Source of the DNA: Pseudomonas saudimassiliensis
GTDB lineage: Bacteria > Pseudomonadota > Gammaproteobacteria > Pseudomonadales > Pseudomonadaceae
Assembly: GCF_000939975.1 (NCBI RefSeq)
Contig: NZ_LK391969.1
Location: 1,249,036-1,313,035, forward strand
Reading direction: 5' to 3'
DNA: 64,000 nt
The notes under the pieces: generated by a model
Seen by the model: the letters and a program-made list of their open reading frames with translations, nothing else
Told to the model about the DNA's origin: nothing
Databases searched by the model: none
Translations under genes and position numbers: made by a program
Shown here: one piece after another, positions 1-9,625 of the stretch
Layout: every line of letters starts with the position of its first letter
Position numbering within the stretch: the first letter of the stretch is position 1

Positions 1-143
1 AGCTGGGCGGGCAGCTGTGACCAGCGCCGCAAGCCCCAGTGGCGATCCAGCGCGTGCCCGAGCACACCGCCCAGGATGCCGCCGGACACCCCGGCCACGG
101 CGCCGCCCAGCAACACTCCCGCAACGGTCAGCGGCCACAGCAT
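1..143 (-). CDS. djlA: DjlA-like co-chaperone, N-terminal fragment (cut by window edge)
   Basis: Only the first 47 codons are in the window, reading leftward from the ATG at 143. They encode a glycine/alanine/valine-rich hydrophobic segment (MLWPLTVAGVLLGG...) followed by a basic HALDRHWGLRRW stretch, which is how the membrane-anchored DnaJ-like proteins next to murU in pseudomonads begin (single N-terminal membrane segment, then a TerB-like region and a C-terminal J domain). Neither the TerB nor the J domain is visible, so the name rests on the N-terminus and on position. Its ATG lies one base beyond the murU stop, so it is almost certainly co-transcribed with amgK-murU. Confidence 0.55.
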   Translation of the reverse strand, partial: MLWPLTVAGVLLGGAVAGVSGGILGGVLGHALDRHWGLRRWSQLPAQ

Positions 144-144
144 C

Positions 145-825
<681 letters not shown>

Positions 826-1836
826 TTACAACTCCAGGCTGTCCAACAATCGGCCCAGCGGGGCCAGGCGTTGATCTTGGTCGCAGGCATCGCGCAGGTA
901 CTGCACGAAGCGCGGTGCATCGTCCAGGTAATGGGGCTTGCCGTCCCGATAGCGGATGCGGGCGAAGATGCCCAGCACCTTGAGATGCCGCTGCACGCCC
1001 ATCAGGCGCGACTGTCCGAGGAACTCCTCGAAGCGCTCCGGCAAGGCGATACCGGCGGCGCGCGCCTGCTCCCAGTATCGCCGAACCCAGTTTTCCCGCT
1101 CGGCCAGCGGCAGGTTGAAGAAGGCATCGGCAAACAGCGAGGTAATGTCGTAGCTGGCCGGACCATAGAGCGCATCCTGAAAATCCAGCACGCCGGGCTC
1201 GCCCGGCGCGGTCATCAGGTTGCGCGGCATATAGTCCCGGTGCACGAATACCCGGTTCTCGGCCAGGTGACTGGCCAGCAAGGTATCGCACAGAACGTCC
1301 CAGTCCGCCAACTGCCCGGCGGTCAGTTCGCGTTGCAGATGGCGCCCGACGAACCAGTCCGGAAACAGCCCCAGTTCGCGGCGCAGCACGGCTTCATCGT
1401 AGTCCGGCAGCTCACCGGGCCGACTGCTTGCCTGCCAGCGCACCAGCGTACTGATCGCCCCGGCAAACAGGCGTTCGAGCTCCGCCTCGCTGACCCCGGC
1501 CTGGATGCTCTGCAGATAGGTCCGCGCGCCCAGATCCTCCAGCAGCAGGAAGCCCTGGTCAGGGTCGGCGGCGAGGATGGCGGGCGTCTTGACGCCGGCT
1601 GCGGCCAGCAGGCCGGCGATGCGGATAAAGGGGCGCACGTCCTCCTGCTCCGGCGGGGCATCCATGATGATCAGGCTGTGAGCGCCGTCGCTCCAGCGAA
1701 AATAGCGGCGGAAACTGGCATCGGCACTGGCCGGTTGCAATTCACCGGCACCGGCCTGGGCCCAGCCCTGGGCCTGGTGCGCCTCGGCTACGGCTGCGGG
1801 CAACCATGCCTCCAATAAACGTCGTCTTGCATCCAC
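826..1836 (-). CDS. amgK: N-acetylmuramate/N-acetylglucosamine kinase AmgK
   Basis: 336-residue aminoglycoside-phosphotransferase-fold kinase that phosphorylates MurNAc (and GlcNAc) at the anomeric position in the cytoplasm, feeding MurU. The APH signature is visible: VFVHRDYMPRNLM (catalytic loop HxDxxxxN) followed by GVLDFQDALYGPASYDITSL (metal-binding Asp). I chose the GTG at 1836 because AGGAGAG lies about 8 bases upstream; the frame stays open to 2001 but the extra 55 residues look unlike the family and would leave no room for the divergent lptD promoter. First gene of an amgK-murU-djlA unit. Confidence 0.9.
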   Translation of the reverse strand: MDARRRLLEAWLPAAVAEAHQAQGWAQAGAGELQPASADASFRRYFRWSDGAHSLIIMDAPPEQEDVRPFIRIAGLLAAAGVKTPAILAADPDQGFLLLEDLGARTYLQSIQAGVSEAELERLFAGAISTLVRWQASSRPGELPDYDEAVLRRELGLFPDWFVGRHLQRELTAGQLADWDVLCDTLLASHLAENRVFVHRDYMPRNLMTAPGEPGVLDFQDALYGPASYDITSLFADAFFNLPLAERENWVRRYWEQARAAGIALPERFEEFLGQSRLMGVQRHLKVLGIFARIRYRDGKPHYLDDAPRFVQYLRDACDQDQRLAPLGRLLDSLEL

Positions 1837-1884
1837 TCTGGGCTCTCCTGCTTCCGCACTGGCTCTGGCGCCTAACAATGCTTT

Positions 1885-1890
1885 ATTATC
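1885..1890 (-). promoter_or_regulatory. Possible -10 box of the amgK promoter
   Basis: Reading leftward, GATAAT sits about 49 bases upstream of the chosen amgK GTG, in the 166-bp gap between the divergent amgK and lptD starts. No good -35 box is found 16-18 bases further upstream, so this is only a candidate. No convincing promoter for lptD was found in the same gap. Confidence 0.25.
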
Positions 1891-2002
1891 CACGATCTCG
1901 ATAAGCAGACGCAGCATGCATGTTGCAATTGCCTCGCACAAGGGAGACGCTTCCGAGTCATCGCGAGCCTGCACGCCCGACTGAATCCCGGATAACGACA
2001 AA

Positions 2003-4681
2003 ATGGCCTACCCAACACCACCGTTTCGCCCCTCCTTTTCCCTGCTGCTGGTCAGTGGGCTGTTGCTGGCTCAACCTGCCACCAGCCTGGCGGCAAGCCA
2101 GGTCGAATGCCGCGCCGACAGCAGCGGTGGCGGCTGGGTTTGCACCCCGCTGAAAGCCACCGCAGACCTGCCGCCGCGCCCTGGCAAACCGGTGGTCCGC
2201 GCCGCCGAACCGGAGCCGGAGGCCGAGCGCGTCGTCAGCGACACACGCCAGCCGGCGGCCCGCCCGCGCAGCGCCGATTTCAGCGAGTTGGACTGGGTAC
2301 CCCGCGACCAGTTGACCGCAGCCCAGCAGGCGGCCATTGCGCCCTATTGCAGCGGCGACTACATCGAACCGCCGCGCGCCGGTCGGAATGACAACACCCC
2401 CTTCGACCAGCTCCCCGTCTATGCCAGCGCCGATTCCAGCAGTTTCGAGCAGCGCAGCCAGACCGGCACGCTGCAGGGCGACGTATTGCTGCAGCAGGGC
2501 CGCCTCCAGGCCCAGGCCAACCAGGCCAGCTTCGACCAGAACAACAACCTGGTTCGCCTCGAGGGCGACGTGCGCCTGCGCGACCAGGGCGTGCTGGTAT
2601 TGGGCGATCGGGCGCAGATGCAGATCGACAGTGGCGAAACCCGCATCGAGCAGGTGCGCTACGTGGTGCACGACGCCAACGCCCGGGGCAGCGCCGAGAA
2701 GCTGATGCGCCGGGACGATGCAGTGATCGTCATGACCGACGGCAGCTACACCACCTGCGACCCGGGCCGCAACACCTGGGCTTTGCACAGTGACGACATC
2801 GAACTGGACCAGGAAAAAGGCTGGGGTGAAGCCAAGCACGTGGTGCTGAAGGTCAAGGATGTGCCGGTGTTCTACACCCCCTACATCTACTTCCCGCTGG
2901 ATGATCGCCGCCACACCGGTTTGCTGCCCCCGTCCCTGAGCAACTCCACGGACAACGGCACCGAGCTGGTCACGCCCTACTACATCAATATCGCACCGAA
3001 CTACGACGCCACGCTGTACCCGCGGATGATGAGCAAGCGCGGCCTGCAGATGGAAGGCGAGTTCCGCTATATGCAGCCAGACCATGAGGGCCAGCTCACT
3101 GCCTCCTTCCTGGATGACCGGGAGTTCGATGACAACCGCTGGCTGTACGGCTGGGAACACCTCGGCGGCCTGCAGAGCCGTTGGACCACCGAGGTCGAAT
3201 ATTTCGACATCAGCGATCCGTTCTTCTTCCAGGACCTCAACAGTTCCCTGGACGCGCGCAGCGATACCTACGTCAACCAGCGTGGCGCCGTCACCTATCG
3301 TGGTAACGGCTGGCAGTTCCAGGCGGCCGTTCATGCCTACGAACTGGCCACGATTACCGCGGTCACGCCCTATGAGCGTCTGCCGCAGCTGCGTCTGGAC
3401 GGCGGTCATTGGCTGGGAGACAGCGGGCTGAAGCTGGACTATCGCACCGAATACGCCTATTTCGACCGGGATTTCGACCGGGGCTTCCTGGTAGGTGAAG
3501 ACGGTGTGCACTTTGACGCCTTTGGCCCGATCTGGACCCCGGACGAGAACCTGGTGGGTCTTCAGCGTGCCACCGGCCACCGCGTCAGCCTGAGCCCCCG
3601 ACTCAGCTATCCGATGCAGAACAGCTGGGGCTACTTCACTCCAGCGGCGCGGGTGCAGTCGACCTATTACGATCTGGACTTCGATGATCGCCAGCACCGG
3701 GACCCGGCCCTGGCTTTCGATTACGACAGCGCCGACACCAACCCCTCCAGCACCATTCCGGTAGCCAGCCTGGATGCGGGGCTGTATTTCGACCGCGACA
3801 CCAGCTGGTTCGGCCGCGATCTGCGGCAGACCCTGGAGCCCCGCGCCTTCTACCTGTACGCGCCCAACCGCGACCAGGATGACCAGCCGCTGTTCGATAC
3901 CAACGAGAACACCTTCAGCTACAACGCGCTGTTCCGCGACGATCGCTTCAGCGGCAGCGACCGTGTCGGCGATGCCAACCAACTGGCCCTGGGCGTGACC
4001 AGCCGGGCGCTGGAAAGCAACGGCGTCGAGCGCGCCCGCGCCAGCTTCGGCCAGATCCTCTATTTCGAGGATCAACGCGTGCAGCTGCTGGAGACCGAAG
4101 GTCAGCGCCGCGAAGAGAACGACAACTCCAGTTCCGCTTATGCCGCCGAGTTCATGTACCGGGTAAGCAATGCGTGGAAGTTGCGCGGTGACGTACTCTG
4201 GGATCCCCAGGAGAACAACAACAACGCCGGTAGCCTGCTGGTCAATTACCAGCCGGAGCCACGCAAGGTGATCAACGCGGGCTACCGTTTCCGCAATGAG
4301 ACCAACACCTTCAATGCCCTGACCGGCACGTTCAACGAAAACGAGAATCGCCGCATCGATCAGTCGGACATGTCCTTCATCTGGCCGCTCAACCCGCAGT
4401 GGAGCATGATCGGCCGTTGGCAGCATGATTTCGCCGGTGACCGAACCCTGGAAGCCTTCGGCGGTCTTGAATATGACAGCTGCTGCTGGAAGCTCCGTTT
4501 CATCAACCGTTACTGGGTCGACTACAACGAATTCGAGTCGGTTACCCGTGACGAGGGCAACCGCGGCATCTTCCTGCAGGTGGTCCTCAAGGGACTCGGC
4601 AGCGTTACCGGCAATCGTGTCGACAGTCTTCTCGACGAAGGCATCCCTGGCTACAGAGAGCGTGAAAACAATGCATTTTAA
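2003..4681 (+). CDS. lptD: LPS-assembly outer-membrane protein LptD
   Basis: 892-residue outer-membrane beta-barrel that, plugged by LptE, inserts lipopolysaccharide into the outer leaflet. A signal peptide (residues 1 to about 30, hydrophobic core FSLLLVSGLLLAQPATSLAA) is followed by a cysteine pair (ECRAD, WVCTP), the OstA-like periplasmic domain (TGTLQGDVLLQQGRLQAQA, residues about 155-290) and a C-terminal barrel rich in aromatic beta-strands. The adjacent cysteines in YDSCCWKL near the C-terminus are the conserved partners for the inter-domain disulfides. Its last four codons overlap surA, whose product chaperones LptD in the periplasm, so client and chaperone are translationally linked. 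Confidence 0.96.
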   Translation: MAYPTPPFRPSFSLLLVSGLLLAQPATSLAASQVECRADSSGGGWVCTPLKATADLPPRPGKPVVRAAEPEPEAERVVSDTRQPAARPRSADFSELDWVPRDQLTAAQQAAIAPYCSGDYIEPPRAGRNDNTPFDQLPVYASADSSSFEQRSQTGTLQGDVLLQQGRLQAQANQASFDQNNNLVRLEGDVRLRDQGVLVLGDRAQMQIDSGETRIEQVRYVVHDANARGSAEKLMRRDDAVIVMTDGSYTTCDPGRNTWALHSDDIELDQEKGWGEAKHVVLKVKDVPVFYTPYIYFPLDDRRHTGLLPPSLSNSTDNGTELVTPYYINIAPNYDATLYPRMMSKRGLQMEGEFRYMQPDHEGQLTASFLDDREFDDNRWLYGWEHLGGLQSRWTTEVEYFDISDPFFFQDLNSSLDARSDTYVNQRGAVTYRGNGWQFQAAVHAYELATITAVTPYERLPQLRLDGGHWLGDSGLKLDYRTEYAYFDRDFDRGFLVGEDGVHFDAFGPIWTPDENLVGLQRATGHRVSLSPRLSYPMQNSWGYFTPAARVQSTYYDLDFDDRQHRDPALAFDYDSADTNPSSTIPVASLDAGLYFDRDTSWFGRDLRQTLEPRAFYLYAPNRDQDDQPLFDTNENTFSYNALFRDDRFSGSDRVGDANQLALGVTSRALESNGVERARASFGQILYFEDQRVQLLETEGQRREENDNSSSAYAAEFMYRVSNAWKLRGDVLWDPQENNNNAGSLLVNYQPEPRKVINAGYRFRNETNTFNALTGTFNENENRRIDQSDMSFIWPLNPQWSMIGRWQHDFAGDRTLEAFGGLEYDSCCWKLRFINRYWVDYNEFESVTRDEGNRGIFLQVVLKGLGSVTGNRVDSLLDEGIPGYRERENNAF

Positions 4682-5960
4682 GCTACACCGCAAGCTGATC
4701 GGCCTGTGTGCCGGTCTGCTGATCAGTACTGCCCTGCAAGCCCAGATGGTTGAATTGGACCGGGTCGCCGCCATCGTCGACAACGACGTAGTGATGGAAA
4801 GCCAGGTAGAAGAACGGATGGCCACCATCCGCCAGCAGCTCGCCGAGCGGGGTACCGAGCTGCCGCCTGAGGATGTACTGCGCACCCAGGTGATCGACCG
4901 CCTGGTACTGGAGAGCATCCAACTGCAGATGGGCGAGCGGGCCGGCATTCGCATCGACGATGCCAGCCTGAATCAGACCATGCAGCAATTGGCCGAACGC
5001 AACGGCGTGACCCTGGACCAGTTCCGGGCAGCCTTGGAGCGTGACGGTATCAGCTACAACAAGGCCCGGGAGCAGGTACGTCGGGAGATGATCATCAACC
5101 GCGTACGCCAGCGCCGGGTGGCCGAGCGCATCCAGGTCAGCGACCAGGAAGTGCGCAACTTCCTCAATTCCGAAGTGGGCCGCTACCAGACCTCGGCTGA
5201 CTACCGCCTGGCGATGATCGTATTGCCGGTTGCGGAAAGCGCCAGCAATGATGAGGTTCGGCAGCAGGCCGAGGTCATCAACGATATCTACCGCGAGCTG
5301 CGCGAAGGTGCCGACTTTACCCGCCTGGCGGTCAGCCGCTCCGGTGGCGAGCAGGCGCTGGAAGGCGGCGAGCTGGGTTGGCGCAAGGCTGCGCAATTGC
5401 CGCCCGCCTTTGCCGCGGCCGTGGATGACCTGGAGATCGGCGGGGTCACCTCTCCGCTGCGCTCCCCGGCCGGCTTCCATATCCTCAAGCTGCTGGAAAA
5501 GCGCGGTGGCGATAACCTGCTGGTGGACGAGTTCAACGTGCGCCACATCCTGATCAAGCCCAGCGAGATCCGCAGCGAGGAAGAAGCCGCCCAACTGATC
5601 CAGCGGCTGTACCAACGCATCCGCGCCGGCGAATCCTTTGCCGACCTGGCCCGCTCGTTCTCCGAAGATCCGGGTTCGGCGCTCAACGGCGGCTCGCTCA
5701 ACTGGGTGACTGCCGATGCCATGGTTCCCGAGTTCCGCGACGTGATGACCACCACGCCGCAGAACCAGATTTCCGCTCCGTTCCAGAGCCAGTTCGGCTG
5801 GCACATCTTGCAGGTGGAAGGCCAGCGTGAGGTCGACATGACCGACGAGATGCGCGAGCAGCAAGCGCGCAATCTGTTGCAGAATCGCAAGTTCGATGAA
5901 GAACTGCAGACCTGGCTGCTGGAGATCCGCGACGAAGCTTATGTAGAGATCAAGAGTTAA
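4671..5960 (+). CDS. surA: Periplasmic chaperone and peptidyl-prolyl isomerase SurA
   Basis: 429-residue periplasmic chaperone for outer-membrane barrels, including LptD. The ATG at 4671 opens a signal peptide (KLIGLCAGLLISTALQAQ) and overlaps the end of lptD by 11 bases. An N-terminal SurA chaperone domain (VDRVAAIVDNDVVMESQVEER onward) is followed by two parvulin domains; the second is clear from FNVRHILIKPS, FADLARSFSEDPGSALNGGSL and FGWHILQVEGQRE. Two PPIase repeats and the length match the family. The stop codon is directly followed by the pdxA start codon. Confidence 0.96.
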   Translation: MHFKLHRKLIGLCAGLLISTALQAQMVELDRVAAIVDNDVVMESQVEERMATIRQQLAERGTELPPEDVLRTQVIDRLVLESIQLQMGERAGIRIDDASLNQTMQQLAERNGVTLDQFRAALERDGISYNKAREQVRREMIINRVRQRRVAERIQVSDQEVRNFLNSEVGRYQTSADYRLAMIVLPVAESASNDEVRQQAEVINDIYRELREGADFTRLAVSRSGGEQALEGGELGWRKAAQLPPAFAAAVDDLEIGGVTSPLRSPAGFHILKLLEKRGGDNLLVDEFNVRHILIKPSEIRSEEEAAQLIQRLYQRIRAGESFADLARSFSEDPGSALNGGSLNWVTADAMVPEFRDVMTTTPQNQISAPFQSQFGWHILQVEGQREVDMTDEMREQQARNLLQNRKFDEELQTWLLEIRDEAYVEIKS

Positions 5961-6953
5961 GTGACCACCTCCGCTATTGCCCTGACCGCCGGCGAACCCG
6001 CCGGCATCGGTCCCGATCTGTGTTTGTTGCTTGCCAGTGAACCCTGCTCCCATGAACGGGTCGTGATCGCCGATCCCGACCTGCTCGCCGAACGTGCGCG
6101 CCAGCTTGGCCTGGCGGTCGAACTGCAGGTCTTCGACCCCGCTCGGCCGCCAACCCCCCAGCGGGCCGGCCAACTCAGCGTACTGCCCGTACCGCTGACC
6201 GCGCCCTGCCTACCCGGCACGCTGAACCCGGCCAATGCCCGCTACGTGCTGGAAACCCTGCGCCTCGGCGGTCAAGGCTGCCTCGACGGTCAGTTTGCCG
6301 CCGTGGTGACCGCGCCGGTGCACAAGGGCGTGATCAACGACGCCGGTGTGCCCTTCTCCGGACATACCGAATTTTTCGCTGACCAGACCGGTACCGAGCA
6401 GGTGGTGATGATGCTCGCCTGTCCGGGCCTGCGGGTGGCCCTGGCGACCACCCATCTGCCGCTGCGCGAGGTGGCCGATGCCATCACCCCGCAGGGCCTG
6501 GAGCGGGTCATCCGTATCCTGCATGCCGACCTGCGGGACAAGTTCGGCATCGCCGCGCCGCGTATCCTGGTCTGCGGATTGAATCCCCATGCTGGCGAAG
6601 GGGGACACCTGGGGCGGGAGGAGATCGACATCATCATCCCGCTGCTCGAGCGCCTGCGCAGCGAAGGCCTGCAGCTCGAAGGCCCGCTGCCCGCCGACAC
6701 CCTGTTCACCGCCAAGCATCTGGACCACGCCGATGCGGTGCTGGCCATGTATCACGACCAGGGGCTGCCCGTACTCAAGCACAAGGGCTTTGGCCAGGCC
6801 GTGAACGTGACCCTGGGCCTGCCGATCATCCGCACCTCGGTTGACCATGGCACGGCATTGGACCTGGCCGGTACCGGCCGCGTCGATGTGGGTAGCCTGA
6901 AAGTCGCCCTGCACACCGCCATCAACATGATCGAAGCCCGAGGCCAGCAATGA
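5961..6953 (+). CDS. pdxA: 4-hydroxythreonine-4-phosphate dehydrogenase PdxA
   Basis: 330-residue NAD(P)-dependent enzyme of pyridoxal phosphate synthesis; it oxidises 4-phosphohydroxy-L-threonine, which decarboxylates to the substrate of PdxJ. Family motifs: [13 protein letters not shown] at the N-terminus, the metal-binding region around [13 protein letters not shown], and [17 protein letters not shown] near residue 205. The start is a GTG immediately after the surA TAA, with no other start nearby, so translation is probably coupled. The end overlaps rsmA by ATGA. Confidence 0.95.
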   Translation: MTTSAIALTAGEPAGIGPDLCLLLASEPCSHERVVIADPDLLAERARQLGLAVELQVFDPARPPTPQRAGQLSVLPVPLTAPCLPGTLNPANARYVLETLRLGGQGCLDGQFAAVVTAPVHKGVINDAGVPFSGHTEFFADQTGTEQVVMMLACPGLRVALATTHLPLREVADAITPQGLERVIRILHADLRDKFGIAAPRILVCGLNPHAGEGGHLGREEIDIIIPLLERLRSEGLQLEGPLPADTLFTAKHLDHADAVLAMYHDQGLPVLKHKGFGQAVNVTLGLPIIRTSVDHGTALDLAGTGRVDVGSLKVALHTAINMIEARGQQ

Positions 6954-7759
6954 CCGAATTTGCTCCACACCGGGCGCGCAAGCGTTTCGGTCAGAATTTC
7001 CTGCACGATCACGGCGTGATCAACCGCATCCTGCGCGGCATTGCCCCGCGCGAAGGACAGCATCTGGTCGAGATCGGCCCGGGCCAGGGTGCCCTGACCG
7101 AAGGCTTGCTCGCCAGCGGCTGCAAGCTTGACGTGGTAGAACTCGATCACGACCTGCATCCCGTGCTGCAGGCCCGCTTCGGCGGCAATCCGCACTTCAC
7201 CCTGCACAAGGGCGACGCCCTGAAGTTCGACTTCGGCTCCCTGGCCCAACCGGGTGAGAAGCTGCGGGTGGTCGGCAACCTGCCCTACAACATCTCCACG
7301 CCGCTGATGTTCCACCTGCTGAAGCAGGCCGACTGCATCGCCGACATGCACTTCATGCTGCAGAAGGAAGTGGTGCAGCGCCTGGCCGCCGGTGCCGGCA
7401 TGAACCATTACGGCCGGCTGGGCATCATGGTGCAGTACCACTGCCAGGTCGAGCACCTGTTCGATGTCGGCCCCGGCGCCTTCAACCCGCCGCCCAAGGT
7501 CGACTCCGCCATCGTCCGGCTGACACCCCATGCCACCTTGCCGCATCCGGCGGATGACCCGCAGATGCTGGAGCTTATCGTTCGCGAGGCCTTCAACCAG
7601 CGGCGCAAGACCATGCGCAACACCCTCAAGGGGCTGCTGGAGGCCGATGCCATCGCCGAGGAAGGCATCGACCCGACCCTGCGTCCGGAACAGATCGACC
7701 TGGCCGGCTTCGTTCGGCTCGCCAACCGCCTGGCCCGTGAGCAGCGTACCCATGACTGA
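6950..7759 (+). CDS. rsmA: 16S rRNA dimethyladenosine transferase RsmA (KsgA)
   Basis: 269-residue SAM-dependent methyltransferase that dimethylates the two adjacent adenines in helix 45 of 16S rRNA during late small-subunit assembly. Visible motifs: [14 protein letters not shown] at the N-terminus, the SAM-binding motif [14 protein letters not shown], and the catalytic [10 protein letters not shown] loop of N6-adenine methyltransferases. Its ATG overlaps the pdxA TGA by four bases and its stop lies inside apaG, the usual packing of this operon. Confidence 0.97.
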   Translation: MTEFAPHRARKRFGQNFLHDHGVINRILRGIAPREGQHLVEIGPGQGALTEGLLASGCKLDVVELDHDLHPVLQARFGGNPHFTLHKGDALKFDFGSLAQPGEKLRVVGNLPYNISTPLMFHLLKQADCIADMHFMLQKEVVQRLAAGAGMNHYGRLGIMVQYHCQVEHLFDVGPGAFNPPPKVDSAIVRLTPHATLPHPADDPQMLELIVREAFNQRRKTMRNTLKGLLEADAIAEEGIDPTLRPEQIDLAGFVRLANRLAREQRTHD

Positions 7760-8135
7760 TTCGCGGCTGCAGAGCATTGTGGTCGAGGTGCAGACGCGCT
7801 ACCTGAGCGAGCAGTCGGACCCCGCGCAGAACCGGTTCGCCTTCGCCTACACCATTACCATCCACAATACCGGCACCCAGGCCGCCACCCTGCTCGATCG
7901 CCACTGGATCATCACCGACGGTAACGGCAAAGCCCAGGAAGTGCGCGGCCCTGGTGTGGTCGGCGAGCAGCCGCTGATTGAGCCTGGCGCCAGCCACACC
8001 TACACCAGCGGCTGCCTGCTGGAGACGCCGGTGGGTAGCATGCGCGGCAGCTACGGCATGCGCGGCGCCGACGGTAAGGAATTCAGCGCGCCGATTGCGG
8101 TCTTCCGTTTGGCCAGACCCAACGCGCTCAACTGA
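7752..8135 (+). CDS. apaG: ApaG/DUF525 protein
   Basis: 127-residue single-domain protein with an immunoglobulin-like beta-sandwich fold (also called CorD); biochemical role unsettled. Characteristic sequence: [29 protein letters not shown], then [16 protein letters not shown] and [18 protein letters not shown]. The ATG at 7752 overlaps the rsmA stop by eight bases and gives the standard length. It lies between rsmA and apaH as in most gammaproteobacteria. Confidence 0.95.
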   Translation: MTDSRLQSIVVEVQTRYLSEQSDPAQNRFAFAYTITIHNTGTQAATLLDRHWIITDGNGKAQEVRGPGVVGEQPLIEPGASHTYTSGCLLETPVGSMRGSYGMRGADGKEFSAPIAVFRLARPNALN

Positions 8136-8142
8136 GGTTCGC

Positions 8143-8955
8143 ATGACCGTATACGCTGTCGGAGATATCCAGGGCTGTCTCAAGCCATTGCAATGCCTGC
8201 TGCAGGAAGTCGACTTCAATCCGTCCCGGGATACGCTCTGGGCAGCGGGTGACCTGGTAAACCGGGGACCTTCCTCCCTGGAGACCCTGCGCTTTCTCGA
8301 CAACCTCGGCAATGCCTGCCTCAGCGTACTGGGCAATCATGACCTGCATCTGCTGGCGGTGGCCTACGATGTCAAGCGGCTGCGCAAGTCCGATACCCTG
8401 CGACCCATTCTCGAGGCACCGGACCGCGAGCGCCTGCTGCGCAACCTGCGCGAGCGCCCGCTGGCCCACCTGGACGTTGCCCGAGGCGTCATCATGACCC
8501 ATGCCGGCATCCCACCGATCTGGAGCCCCGAGGAGACCGTTTCCTTCGCTGCGGAAGTGGAGGCGGTGCTACGCTGCGACGAGCAATTGCCCTGGTTTCT
8601 CGACGAAATGTACGGCAACGAGCCGGCCCGCTGGCACCCCGACCTCGACGGCACCCGCCGCCTGCGGGTGATCACCAACTACCTGACCCGCATGCGCTTC
8701 TGCAGCGCAGACGGCACCCTGGACCTCAAGGCCAAGGAAGCCGCCGACCGCGCGCCCAAGGGATTCTCACCCTGGTTCACGCTGCCGCGGCGGGCACCGG
8801 AGATCCGCGTCATCTTCGGGCACTGGGCGGCGCTGGAGGGCAAAGTGGACGTGCCCGGCATCCATGCGCTGGATACTGGCTGCGTGTGGGGCAACAGCCT
8901 GACGCTGATGAATGTGGATACCGGTGAAAAACACCAGTGCGACTGCGACCATTGA
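8143..8955 (+). CDS. apaH: Symmetrical diadenosine tetraphosphatase ApaH
   Basis: 270-residue metallophosphatase that splits Ap4A to two ADP and also decaps Np4-capped RNA in enterobacteria. The PPP-family metal-binding motifs are intact: YAVGDIQGC (GDxxG-type), [10 protein letters not shown] (GDxVxRG) and LGNHDLHLL (GNHD), with [11 protein letters not shown] toward the C-terminus. Start chosen at the ATG at 8143, seven bases after the apaG stop. Length matches E. coli ApaH (about 280 residues). Confidence 0.96.
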   Translation: MTVYAVGDIQGCLKPLQCLLQEVDFNPSRDTLWAAGDLVNRGPSSLETLRFLDNLGNACLSVLGNHDLHLLAVAYDVKRLRKSDTLRPILEAPDRERLLRNLRERPLAHLDVARGVIMTHAGIPPIWSPEETVSFAAEVEAVLRCDEQLPWFLDEMYGNEPARWHPDLDGTRRLRVITNYLTRMRFCSADGTLDLKAKEAADRAPKGFSPWFTLPRRAPEIRVIFGHWAALEGKVDVPGIHALDTGCVWGNSLTLMNVDTGEKHQCDCDH

Positions 8956-9009
8956 CCAGCCTGAGGTTCCTGCCCTAGCCTAGGCCCATCAACCCGACGG
9001 AGCACCGCC

Positions 9010-9330
9010 ATGAACACTTTCCAGCGCATCTCTCCCGATACGGCCGCCCAGATGCTCGAGGCCGACGCCTGCGTAGTGGATATCCGTGACCCGCAGAGTT
9101 ACCTCGCCGGCCATATCCGCGGCGCCCTGCGGCTGGATAACGATAACGTCCAGCAATTCGTCACGACCGCTGACCGCCAGCAGCCGCTGCTGGTGTGCTG
9201 CTACCACGGCAACTCCAGCCAGCAGGCCGCCGCCTGGCTTGCCGGGCTGGGCTTCAGCCAGGTCTATAGCCTGGATGGTGGTTTTGAATCCTGGCACCAG
9301 CAGTATCCCGATCTCGTCAGCCGCGGCTGA
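9010..9330 (+). CDS. glpE: Thiosulfate sulfurtransferase GlpE (single-domain rhodanese)
   Basis: 106-residue cytoplasmic rhodanese transferring sulfane sulfur from thiosulfate to cyanide or thioredoxin. The active-site loop CYHGNSS begins at Cys64, the expected persulfide-carrying residue of GlpE-type proteins. CVVDIRDPQSYLAGHI is the CH2A-like motif. The name is inherited from E. coli; in pseudomonads the gene follows apaH rather than belonging to a glycerol-phosphate regulon. A 54-bp gap separates it from apaH and it is probably the last gene of the lptD operon. Confidence 0.93.
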   Translation: MNTFQRISPDTAAQMLEADACVVDIRDPQSYLAGHIRGALRLDNDNVQQFVTTADRQQPLLVCCYHGNSSQQAAAWLAGLGFSQVYSLDGGFESWHQQYPDLVSRG

Positions 9331-9346
9331 ATCCCGCCCTCCCCCG

Positions 9347-9360
9347 GCAAAATATTTTGC
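9347..9360. promoter_or_regulatory. 14-bp perfect palindrome downstream of glpE
   Basis: GCAAAATATTTTGC is a perfect AT-centred dyad 17 bases after the glpE stop and 266 bases before prkA. It is too short and lacks a U-tract for a terminator, so it may be a repressor site in the 295-bp glpE-prkA gap. CTATCCT near 9389 resembles a sigma-S -10 element but has no supporting -35. Nothing else recognisable lies in the gap. Confidence 0.25.
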
Positions 9361-9625
9361 GCATCCTCTGTCACCCTCGCACAAACCAACTATCCTGAAA
9401 GCAAGGCAGTCAACAACACAATAAAAAGTCGGTCCGCCGGCTTCCGATAACAGGGGAGAAAGTCGAACCGCAGCGGGGGCTGCCGTCGACCCACTTCCTG
9501 GGCCTTGTCTGACAGGCGGTATTGGGGGATTTGCGTATGCCATCACGTTCGCCCTTCACTGCATGGCAGGTGGGCTCCTACCCGGAAGCCCCGAACCTCT
9601 TCTTCAGTAAAAGCGAGGTCGTGCC

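Noticed and set aside
1958..4954. 998-codon open frame on the minus strand across lptD
   Set aside because: High GC leaves long antisense frames open; the + strand encodes a full LptD with all family motifs, and the antisense translation is low-complexity Val/Ala/Gly without a recognisable domain.
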